Below are positions 49,601-62,256 of a stretch of 64,000 bases of DNA, one piece after another. A program made the translations under genes and the position numbers. The notes beneath the pieces are model-generated. The model was not told the DNA's origin. It did not search any database and saw nothing but the letters and a program-made list of their open reading frames with translations. The stretch covers positions 33,078,176 to 33,142,175 of the forward strand of contig JAJLRJ010000010.1 of assembly GCA_024195265.1 (NCBI GenBank). The letters run 5' to 3'. Position 1 is the stretch's first letter; every line of letters starts with the position of its first letter. Source of the DNA: Dendrophyllia cribrosa (Eukaryota > Cnidaria > Anthozoa > Scleractinia > Dendrophylliidae).

Positions 49601-52600
49601 TGCTTTTCAGCATTCTTTATATAGGTCAATCGAATAAGACTCTTTCCATTTTAAGGACATTTTAGGCGGGAAAACCAGCAAATTATAAAGCTTGTTTTGA
49701 TACTTTTAACTTCTGGCGGATGAAACAAATCGCCACACACTCCAGGAAACCGTTCTATTTGAAAATACAAGTCATTGTTTCCAAACATTTCTTAATATGG
49801 TTGTACCTTTTAATCACTTACGTATAGCAAAAACGTTTATGATAAGACTAGTTAACACACCTTTTACTTCATCAAATTGTGACCACATGAGATTTCTTAT
49901 TTGCTTCACCCAACGGTTCTTGACTTCTGATGATAAAGGCTGGAAAAACAAAACAAAAGACCGCGGAGTTACAATATGGCACATTTTAATGTTGCGAGTT
50001 TAGTTCTCCAATTAATTTTCCCAGAAAGAAACAAAGGCTCCTATGAGCCAACTCGCATGTGAATACGAAACAACCTTTGAACCCTACCCTCTCCCACACA
50101 TGTTGCTCCACTGCCCCCCCCCCCCCCCCCACCCTCTGCATCCAACTTCCCACCCACCTCTCTCTTCAACATCATCCCCATGTGTAAAGCCCCATGGGTA
50201 AAGCAGGTGACCTCGGAAAGGGCAAAATATATACAAAACATATATAATGGGGAGGGGGGACACAGGCAAATGTGGGACATTTGGTGTCTTTCTCTATCCC
50301 CACCTTAGGGAACTTGACTTAGGGTCTGGACTCTAGTGGCAATGTTTTATGTTTTTTGGCAAGGAGGACTGGGACCTGATGCTGTGTTGTTTGGTGGCAG
50401 CCATTTTGAAAGGCGAGGGTCGTGTTAGAAGTTTTTGAGACTTTGTTTTCTAGGTACTCCTAAAACTGAAGGGAAAAGTAGATGTAAAGTTACTCACTTG
50501 CATGACAAATACTTCTGATCGTCCATGAAGCCACAGTTCAAACTTGTCGGGATCACCTCGTACAGCCTCTGTAAACCCCATGTCGCATGTCTGAAAAATA
50601 ACAAAAAAAAAACCAATCATTTTATATGAATGTGGGAGGGGGGTTGCACACACATATAAGTTATATGGGTATGTGCCGCTGTGAAGGTTTTGATTTTCAA
50701 GCAGTGTAGTCTGGGATAGCCATAGGGCATAGAAATCAGAGAGTTTTGGTTTAGCTTAAGGTATGTAGGGTAAGGGTTTCTGAGTCCCAGCGGCATAGCA
50801 CCACCCAAAAATATACAGAGTACCCCCCCCAGTATATAACCAGGGCATGGCTATCAAGCCAAGTGGAGAGCATGCCAGGGTGAGTTCACATTATACAAGA
50901 AGTTGATGTAAAAGTAAAACAAGAGAGAAATATGAAATTTTTAACACACCTTGATATCTCTCTTGTAGTTATATGTGACGGAGTCTCTAGTTTCGTCATC
51001 CTTCTTGCTAAATATAATCATTTTTTGGTACATGAAGACTTGTCGTTGCTTGCCACCTTTCAGTGGCAGTAAACTTAAATTCCAATTTTTGTGTGTTTCC
51101 CAAACCATAAATGCATCCTGAAGGAGCAGCTTTCCCTGCTCAGCTAGGTTGCCACGGTAACCTTTTATGCCGCAGGAGTGCATTACATCATTGACGTGCC
51201 TCAAGACACCTTCCATTGTTTCAAGAGCTTTCTATAAAATTATACGAAAATCAGAAATTATAGTATAACAATGAAAGAGCTTCCACTTGGTCATTCACAA
51301 ATAGGAATAAAGGATTAGAAACAGAAAAAGAATAAGTGAGTGCAGCAACTGAGTGAGTATTCTGATTACATAGTTACACTTCAACGTGTAAATGAAAATC
51401 CCACTATATTTCTCTTATTTTTAGGGGTCTTATTGTTCATCAAGGTATAGCTTGTAGTTCAAATTTATCTTTAGTTTAAAAAATTAGATTTTTGTTTTCC
51501 TTTGTCTGAGATTATGATAATGATTCACACCAGAAATCCATAAGTGGGTTAAAACGTGCAACTGTCTGTTGTACGCTTCAAAAAAAGCTTCTGATTATTC
51601 AATTTACCAAGAAGTTGTTACAGCCATATTTGACAAATCAAGATAAAAATATCAACCAATCAATTCTCTAGAACAACTTGCTTCCAATCTCGAGGGACCA
51701 AGAGGTTTCCCAAATATAGTACTAAGCAAAAAATGAATATTCGGAAGCTGTGAATGCGCGCTACACGTTTCAACCCACTTATGGGTTTCTGATCACACAC
51801 AAAGGAAAATAAAAATGAAATGGTTTCCCCCCCCCCACCCACAGGAACTATCCAATCCCCCCCCCAACCCACAGGAAATATCCATCCCCAGAGAAGATCA
51901 TTGGAAATTCCATGCCAAAGACAGTGTTCACTTGTTTGAGGTATCGCGCGAGTATCTTGGCGGCGAAGCTGGCAAGAAGAATGGGGCGAGGAAAAGTGAG
52001 CCTGCACGCGGACTATTGATTTTTGAATTCCGCCCCTTGCGAGGTGTCAAGTCGGCATTTGACCTGTACCAGATAACTATCCAATAGGAGCAAAGCAAAA
52101 TGTAAACAAACATGACAGAAAGTTGCACGTGAAGATTTTCGCGGCAGATAGCAAAATATTATCATGAAGAATGTCATTTTTAACCAATCGGATCGCCCCG
52201 TTCGTCGGCGAACGCGGTGAATTTAAAAATCAATAGCCCGCGTGCAGGCTCACTTTTCCTCGCCCCATTCTTCTCGCCGGCTCGCTTTGGCGGCTTCACC
52301 GTCAAGATTCTCACGCAATACCCCAAACAAGTGAGGCTGCTCGCAGGCTAGGGGGGGAGGGAGGGTACCAATTTTTTCTAGAACAATACACTTATTAAAA
52401 AAAAACAAGTTTATCAATTGAAATTATAGTTACCTCTAGATCATCATGTGCAGTGCTGTCTTTCACTGTTAGTTTCATCATTTCTTTTATCAAAAGCTGG
52501 TATTTTGTGATTCTCTGAACTGGTTTAAGAAGGTACGCACTAAAAGGAAGCAAGTGACCAAGTTTGTCTTGACACTCCTGTAAAGGGTAATTGCATGGCA

Positions 52601-55600
52601 TGTAAAAAACATAATTATAATGGTTCTCTGTATGAACTGGTGATGATATTCATTAATTATTTACTCGAAGAAAACAGACTTTGTTCACATCCAACACAAC
52701 ATTCCCTCCAATGTTTACGCCCGCTGTTGTTAGTCCCTAGGGAGCATACGTTGCCTGTGTTTTCAGATTTTTCCCTCTTTCGTGAAATAATGCCATTGGG
52801 AACTGTTGGTTCTATTTTTGGCCACCTAACCCCCCCACCCCCACCGAATGCAAATATGGCAGCTGATTTATTATTCTTTTATGTGTATGTTAATTGGCTT
52901 CACTGGCCTTGTTAGCATAAATATTATTTATTGTTACTCAGCTTGAGTAGCTTTTTAGTTATAGGCCTTTTTACGGTTTTTCCAAATTTTTATAATATTG
53001 GCCTGATAGCAAAAATCCATCGACACTACTGGAAAAAGCATCTCAAAATTAGTAAAGTGGCCGTGTTTAAAAGCGATATCTTTTAAAATAGTGGAGATAT
53101 ATCTCTGCAAATTTCACAGACGTTCGTATCGCGCAGCCAAATTTCTTGCCTACCGGTAGGCAAAAAATTTGGCTGCGCGATACAAACGTCTGTGAAATTT
53201 GCCGACTTTGCGGAGCTATATCTCCACTATTTTAAAAGATATCGCTTTTAAACTCAGCCACTTTACTAATTTTGAGATGCTTTTTCCAGTAGTGTCGATG
53301 GATTTTTGCTATCTGGCCAATATAAAAATTTGGAAAAACCGTGATAAGGCCTATTCTGGGTAATATTACCTACTTTTGTTTATAATTCTACATTGTAAAA
53401 TTTTTTTTGTAAAGTCGGTAATGAAGTGTGTTCTTTCTTTTCTTTCTAAGCATGCGCAAAATTCAAAAGAAAAATATTATTTAACATAAGGCTAGCGAGG
53501 CCAATTAACATACATATAAAAGAATACAAAATCGGCCACCATATTTGCATTTGGTATAACACCCGGTCAAAATTATCTTTCCCATAACTTAGTATGTTCT
53601 GGCAAAGAGTGGCTTTCGAAGAGTTTCGAAAGTAGAAGCTACCCGAAAGTAACATTCATTTTCGAACATTTCTAGTAATTCCGAAAGTAATAGCCCACCC
53701 GAAAGTAAAGGCCCACCCGAAACTAACAGTCCAATAATATTGAAAAAACATATATCAAGTGACGTCTCCATGCATATGGAATAAATGTAGCTTAGTGTTT
53801 TACCGTACAAGAATGCCAAAGAATCAAGGAGAATAAAAGGGACATTTTACTTATTCCGCCATTTTGTTTAGTAGTGGCAACCCAAAAGTTGCAGCTTCTT
53901 ATTCCTGGTAATTCCTTAACCCTTTAAGCCCTAATATCAAAATTTTAATTCTCGTTTCTAGTCCTATATAATTATTTCCTATAAAAGTAGTGAGAAATAA
54001 TTGTTTGGTTATCAAGAGAACTCATCTTGTGTGATCATGTTCTTAATTCTCATGACCTTTTTGATTGATAAGGAATTAATATTACAAGGAGAAATTTGAT
54101 GCTGATCACTCTTAGGGCTTAAAGGGTTAAGTAACTGGGGCCGCTACTTTCATAACTCTACGGTATTGTAGTAGTCAAGATGATACCTATTTTTGGTATT
54201 TTGAAATAAAGTATTGTATTGACAGTCGACTCTTCCTACCTTGAAGAATGGCAAATTAATGTAGTTCAGTCTAAGAGCCTCAGAGTTTGGTTTATTCTTG
54301 CAGTAAGTTGCATACATTTCAAACTCATTGCTTTTCATGATGAATAAACCACCAACCAAAGATGGCTTATCTTTGCTTGATTCCAACTCGCTTAAAAAGT
54401 CCTTCTTGTGAAACTCATAAATCTGTTCTATGTTTCCAAATATGATTTTTTTCTGGCCATGTAACTCTGCTGGAATTTTTTTGCCTGCATACTCAAACTC
54501 TTTCAGATAACCATTAATGATACATTCCAAGTCCTTAACATAGTCCTTCTCTGTTTCAATTAATTCTGTCATCACGTTTGCCCGCTTCTTTGAAGCTTCC
54601 GGGCTGTTGGTACCATCTACGACATCTCTCTGAAAAATGAACCAGAACATAGAACATTAACCCAAACAATAATAATGCAGACGGCAGGGCTACTTTGGCC
54701 GTTTCTTGGTGCTGTAGACCTTACAATGACCAAATCACATATTTGTAAACTCCAAATTTGATTCTGCCCCCTCTGTCCAATGCAGTTCCCATGGGTAAGT
54801 CAGGTGACCATTACATATCACAGGCTCAATGTTCACTGACCCTCCCCTCTCCTAGGCATTTTGCTCCACCTACCCCCCACCCCCTGCATCTAACTCTCCA
54901 CCCTTCCCTCTGTCCAATGCAGTCCCCATGGGTAAGTCAGGTGACCATTACATATTGTGGGCTCAATGTTAACAGCACATTGACAGACCAATCATTAAGT
55001 AAATCCAACTGCTAAATCTTGCATTGTTCAATGCTTTACATATTCATAGGTTGAAAAAATACCCACCGATTGCATGATTGGCTCAGAGAGTGACTGGTGT
55101 ATTCCTCCTTGGACTTGAAGAGTGTCTGGCTCCAACACAATGGACACAGGTCGCCTTCCTGTAGTCTCAGGAGCATTTGACCTCTTACGCTCTTTGCGCA
55201 GCATAACTGGACTCTTTGTGGTGGGACTCTTTGGTATACTGAACTTGCGTTTACCCTCGTCGGGAGTGGGGCTTTTTGGTGTGGAACTTTGCTTGCGTTT
55301 AGACTCCTCTGCTTTAGGAGGATTGGCTGGAATCCCTGGAACGTGCTGCACTGGACGCTTCACCACAAGCTTTTTCAAACTGTTATAGGATAAACACATG
55401 CCAGCTACAGTATAAGCATGATGCAACTGAGTTTGTTTTCCCCTTGCTTTTCTCTATTTTCCCCGTTTTTTTCCCCTTGTTGTTGGCTTTTCACTAGACT
55501 TCATTTTGACCGGAAAAGTTTTCACGTAAATGCTAGATAAAGTGAAAATATTTTTAATAAGATGTGGCAATTGGTAGGAAGACCAATTTTTTTAATTTTT

Positions 55601-58600
55601 ATTTTGTCAGTCAAATTTAATTCACTGGGTTTCTTGTGTGTATCTGTGGAACAATTCAGGGAATCGCTCTCATTTGAAATCCCTTTGGAAGATTTCTTCA
55701 TCCTGCATAAGGTGGTCATCAAAAAAATCTTTTGAAGTGAAAAGTGATGACATCACAAATGGTACAAGGACTCCCCTCATGGGTGGTTTGGTGCGGCTGG
55801 TTAAACAAATAATTCACCTTGTTTCCCGTTTGGCCATCATTTCGTTAACCTCACTGATTCTCTTTAAACTGTCCTTCACCTTGCTTATCAGTGTTTTATT
55901 ACCAAGAGCGTTACTGGCTGGTGCCATCTTCTTGACCTTTAGCATATTCATTCCTTGTGGACTCTTCAAGAAGTTGTCAATTTCATCCAGTGCTTTTTCT
56001 GCCCCTTCTGACGACTGAAATCTATCAATAGGCTGCAACGCTAAAAGGTCTACACCAGTTTTACACCATTTATTCACCTAAAAGTAGAGGGATGGAGGAT
56101 GTGTTAAACTGCTGCATACTAGAGCATTCAGCTGAACCCATGGTCGTTAGTGGCTGGGGGCTCAGCAAGATGCTCTCGCATGTGGAGGATTGCAAGACTG
56201 TGATTAAAAAAAAGCTAAAATCATTTTTTTTTAAATTAATTTGCTTCACATAACCTGCTTTTATAAAAATACAAAAACTACTACACTGTACATTAAAAGG
56301 AAATTGTACTAACACATGTACAATAAACACAAAGCTAAACAAAGTTAACATAAATGACAGTAGAAAAATAATGTTAAGTAAAGAAGAAGAATGTTTCATC
56401 AGGATTTCAAAATACTGAGAAGTGGGTTGAAAAACAGGAGGCACATCCAAGTCTTTTTTAGCCCACTTCAAGGTGTTTGGATACTTGATGAAACACTCTT
56501 TCGAGGGTTTGATAAAGCTTCTCAAACTGATCATTAAAATTAATACAGACAAAGTGAAAGAAAAAAATCACAAAAATCTATTCTAATTATAAAGATCAGG
56601 TTTTTCTTGGAAGTTATTAAGTGGTTTAACAAAGAAAATGGCACCTCTTTCTCCTTATCCCCAACGGAAATTCTCTTCGGCACGACCTCCACCTCCAAGA
56701 CTGACCTGATTACCAATAACTTAAACTGTACTCTCCTCTTTGCTAAATATTACCTCTATACCCAAAAACTAGCACAGAAAAACCTATCTTTAGAGGAATT
56801 TGTAGTTAAATTAAACTGTAGATTTCATCTAGAAAAATCCCCTCTGTAAATTAAAACATAAGTATTATATAATTTAAAATATATTGTTAACTACTATATA
56901 GAGTTACTAAATGATTAGTGCAGCTTCAGACTATAAACAAAAATTGAAATCGCCAATGCCAACCCAGTCTCGGAATGTCTAGTGTAGTGTATTGTTGTAA
57001 CATCTTGTCGTGTATTCCTTTGTATTGTAACCATTTAAATCTGCTTGTTACGTAAATGTTTTGCATAAATAAATAAATAAATAATTATAATAAAAAAAAT
57101 AAATAAATAAAGATCAGGTTTCCAAACCACTCGTCACCCTTATGATTTTCTTTGTTTAATCCTGACTTGGACATTGCTCCCCAAAACTCTTCAACAATAA
57201 AAACATTTGTTTACCATTTCCAAGCATTCATGTATATCCATTGCTTTTCTCAGATCCTCTTCTCTCTTTTGCACAGCTTTGTCAAACTTTCCACAAAGTT
57301 CTCTTATTTCATCACATTTCAGCTTGATCTGATCTTTCGATTGCTCATTAGTTTCTATCATCTTCAGTCCCTTGGCAATCAATCCTTTTGATTTGTCTAT
57401 GAGTTCCTGCAAATATTTACAGAACCATAAGTTTTCCCCTGACAGGGTTTGTACTCTTTTTTAGATTTTAAAATTCCATGACTTTCCACGACCTTTTCAA
57501 ATTTTTCATGACCAAGATTTCAACAGTTGTTTTCAAAATTTTATCAAAACGATCATTTTTTTAATTTTTCATCTTGCCTTACTATTCCCACAATGTATGC
57601 TGCCTTAGTGACTTTGTACCATGAACATAATTTTCCATGACTTTCCATGATCCACACTTAAATTCCATGACTTTCCAGGCCTGGAAATGAAATGAAATTA
57701 TACAATTTCATGACTTTCCAGGTTTTTCCATGACGAACCCTGCCTGATGCCGATGGATCGTCAGGTTGCATTGGTCGGGCCACAGGCAGACGACACAGCA
57801 AAAGCTCAACCCAGTTTCTATGGGATGAAGCAACCCATGTCACCCCCCCTCCCCCCTCCCTCCCCCCCCCCCCCCCCCCCCCCCCCCCCGATGGGATGTT
57901 TGTCAAGACTTGCAAGACTTGGTGTTATTATCTCCCCTCCCCCTCAGCTCAGCTGGTCACAGAGAAAAAAAGTCTGCAGGCATTATATAAAAATACTTAC
58001 AACAGACTTATCTGCAAATTCTTTAACATCATTTAGTAATGATTCTGCACCTTCTTTTGAGTCCCCAAAATCTGTCATGGCTGACACATTACCAAATGCT
58101 GAATAAAGAAGGCCTGTTGTCTAGGAGGTAAACAAAAAACAAATATCAAATTATTAACATTTTGGATAAAAGGCTAAAGCTTACAACCTGCAAGCCAAGA
58201 CAGCAAGGAAGTATGCAATTTTAAATGCATAAATTCACCAAAATCAACAAATTAGGATACCTTAGCAACGACAATGGCAACGCAAAGGAAAACATCAGTT
58301 GAAAAAAGGATTTGTGCCATTTTAAACTACTTTGCAGTTATTGCAATTTGTTTAGTTTGTCTAAAGTTACTGGATTGTCCAGGAGCTTTATTTGTAAGGT
58401 TTAAATCAAGTTCAAACAGAAAGAGGAAAAATTATTAACTGTTGAATTTTCATGTTCTCTACAGAACCTATAATTTGATCATTTGACTTTGTTGTTTTAC
58501 AGGGAACAGCAACGAAATGCACCAAAATGTAAGACACGTGCAGAAGCATTGTTTTTCACTCCTTAAACCTATTGTTTTGTGCAGTTCACCGTCGTGGACG

Positions 58601-61600
58601 CCTAAGCTTCCTAAAGCTTTAATCTCCCCACATTGTTAAATAAAGGAATGCTCCAAAGGCAATAAGATTCCTAGCCTGTCTGTTTTTAAATCCCTCCATT
58701 AGAACACAGAGGCAAATGTGTATAGCACTGTCGCCCATTTTTCTATCGCATCTAAACAGACAAACTGGAATTAACTACCCATACTATCCTGCAGTCTTGG
58801 CTTGTAGGTTTTGAGCTTTCATCTATCAACATTAATTGAAATAGCTGTTATTAAATTAGCAGTATATTTAAAGAGTCAAGTTCACCTTACTGTGTATGTA
58901 CATCATTTATTTTTAAGTTTAAGGCTCTCCTGATTTGAGTTAACTTAGAAGAGGCCATGCATGTGATTTGAAATCTCCCTACAAGGTGCGCTGCAAAACC
59001 CTTTTTAGTATGTCATGTATGCTGCGGGATTGTGTCTCAAGGGAAGAGTCCAAGACAGCAAATGTCAGACTAAATAATAGCTATAATTAATAAATAAATA
59101 ACAGTTTATTCAAACACTTGATTAGCAATTTTTACAACAGATTAAAAAGGAGATGTCTGAAAGGACATAATGTCCTGTTAAGCTAAAAAAAAATGTTTCT
59201 TCCCTGTAATATAAAATGTTATGTGTAAGGTAATTGCTTTGACAAAGGAGACGCATCCTAATTTCAATGCCTTCTTTTCTCACTCTAGCAGGACTGATCT
59301 GACAATTTTGGGTAATGTATGTATAGACACCGATTTAGCCCCCTCCCCCCAAAGATTTTCAGGGGCAAATGACATAATCCTTATGTCTCCGCATGTTCCA
59401 CCATGTGCATTTTTGTTGAACACACTTTACTAAACCTTGATTACTAGTCTACAGTCAACACTCTCTTAACAACCACTCTCTTAAGCGACCACTTTGTAAA
59501 GAACCGTTTTGTTTCTCAGTCAAATACTGTTTGTTTTCACCACCTCCATTAAGCGACCATTTTTTCTGTACCAAGGGTGGTTGCTTAAGAGAAAGTTGAC
59601 TGTAGTACAAAGATACCTGGCTAGTTTCCCTGTCAAACAGACACACTTTCAATCCATACTGTATCTTCATCTTGTGACCTTTCCAGAATCTACAAAAGTT
59701 ATTTTCCATCTCCTCAAGTTGAGTCAAAGTTTGTTTCAGCTCTGCTGCATTTGCCTTCACATCTGGGGTAAACTTGTCGCTGTCCTCTCTGTGTTTACGA
59801 TGTACAGTTATACAGTCTAATAAAGTGACGCCAGCTTGCCGTGCACTAGCGATGTCCTCTTTGACATCATGCCACATTTCTTCTTGTGTTTCGATGGTTT
59901 GTTCCATTTCAAAAATGCCCAAAGACAGCTTTGTTCTCATAAATGTCTGCCGTAGTTCATTCATTCTCTCATCAAAGGATACTAAGTTCCGTTGAAACCT
60001 TTCAATTGCCTAAAAATACACATTTGTGACATTAACTTTTATGTTTAATGATAAGACCCATGCTGGACAGGTTTTAAGAAGACATGCAAACACTAAATAT
60101 TAGAAGATTGGAAGACGATTATAATCATGATGTTTTTAATTCTCCAAACTTCCTCGTGAGTGTTTGTGCTGCTTTAGGTGAATAGGTCTAGGGATCGGTG
60201 GATTTTATAAAAAAAATTTACCCGCAGATTTCAGATTTAGAGAAAGTTAATGGATCTGTAGATCCTTCCAATGTGGTGGATTATGGATTTATCCTGTTTT
60301 TGGGCCTGGATTTTGGCTTTTACTTCTTACATAGTTTGGATCTACGAACTCAGTTTGACCTGTTGTTCTTTTCTTTTTGTCACAGCTGAGGTCACATGCG
60401 TTCAACCCACGTCCACTCACAATGGATGAGAAAACTCAAGAAGACTTTTTTACTAAAAATATAATCCCATTCATGGCATTCAAAAGGATTCAAGTCAGGA
60501 CATTTTTATTACATCTCGAAAGTTCGGGTAGTCCAGGACTTGTCCAAACGATGTCTGTGATTCGCTAAGAAAACAATTAGATTTGTCCCACTGGGATAGG
60601 GATAAGGGATAGGGGCATTGTTCAAGTGATATATCAGTTGTATCGTTCGCCAATCACAGACATCGTTTGGACAGCTACGGGTTCACCCAAAAGTTCACAA
60701 ACTGTTGCGAATACAGATTTGAGCACAATTTTTTGCAGATTGACGGACTCGGCTAGCAAAGTATAACAGATTAGCAGATTTACATACCCATATATATTCA
60801 CTGCCAACCCAGATGACCAAGATCCACTAAATTCTTTAATAAGATGACACAATGCCAGCTGGAAAAAATTCAAACTTACAGTTCTATACTGCACCCATTC
60901 TCCGTGTTTATACTGCAAGTTGCCTCCTAGGTCTTCAGTCAGTTGTGATTTATCAATGTATCCCTCCAATTCAGTTGCAGAATTGAGAGAGACAACCTAA
61001 ATGAACATGAAATAAAAGAATCTTGAGACATAAAGGTCTGAGTCAAGCTTCAAATGAGGCAAGTACAGTAAAAAAACTATAGATTAGGAACCACACAAGT
61101 ATGTCTTTATAATATAGCTACAGTGTTTGTTTGTTTGTTTTTTGCCTGGCAAGGCTCTTTCTTTATAAGCATTTTTAACACACACACATGCAATAAAAAA
61201 GAACAAAGTGGCCCAATTTTCAGAAAGGGGATACAACATAGCAGACGTACATGTAGTTACATTTAAACCAAATTGAAGTGAGCAGCTCAGTGGTGCTCTG
61301 CTAGTGTAGTCTCTCTTGACTAACTGTTCGATTCTGGGTGGGGATTTTTAGATTTTCCTTCTTGACACTTATAATAAGTTTTTCAATAATAACCAAGAAA
61401 TTCTAAGTGTCAACTTAAATTCATGTCAGGAAAAATGAGTGTACTTTGCTTCTGAAGCATGTGATGGAGTTGGTGCTAACCATTTTTGGCAGCTACTATA
61501 AACATTCTTCACACAAAAAAGAAATGTGGAAGAGTTGCCCTTGGGCTATTGGGGTTCCTTGGCCATTTCCTGGTCTTGTTATTTTACAACAGGTTAAGAG

Positions 61601-62210
61601 ATTATTCACTGTAACCAAAAAAACTTTATTCTTACCTGAATTTTTGCATCCCCAATTATGCCATCTGTTACAAAGCCTGGCTTGGAATACTTTTGGAAAA
61701 ATCCTTGTGGTTTTAACAAACACACAATGCTTACTTTAGCTGGGAAGTATTTCTAACAACAAGAACAACAGCAACAAAAAACAGTTACAAACTGAAGGAA
61801 ACTCAAAATATTACTAAAATATAAAGATGAAATATTGCAAAAAAAATCTGCCATTCTTAGGTGCTTTGTTGCCGTGGCAAAACAGCCTCTACCACAGACT
61901 GAAGTACCATGATTTTATGTCAAATTAATTTATAATGAGTATGTTGGTGCCATTACTGGGAAATCTTGAGAATAAAAACTGCAACAAAAGATTTTTCTTA
62001 AAACGCTGTATCTTAACATGCTAATTACAATTCAAAATTTAATAATGGGGATCACTCCTCTGAGCTTGTTTATTTTTTCTATCTTCTATCTTTCAATACT
62101 CGACTCCATCTCACTAGATGATTCTTTCGAGTTGGTTAGGGTCACATTAAAAAGTTTGTGAGTTACAAGCACTAAAAGCTTAATTTAACAGACAGGTTGT
62201 ACTGTTACTA

Positions 62211-62256
<46 letters not shown>

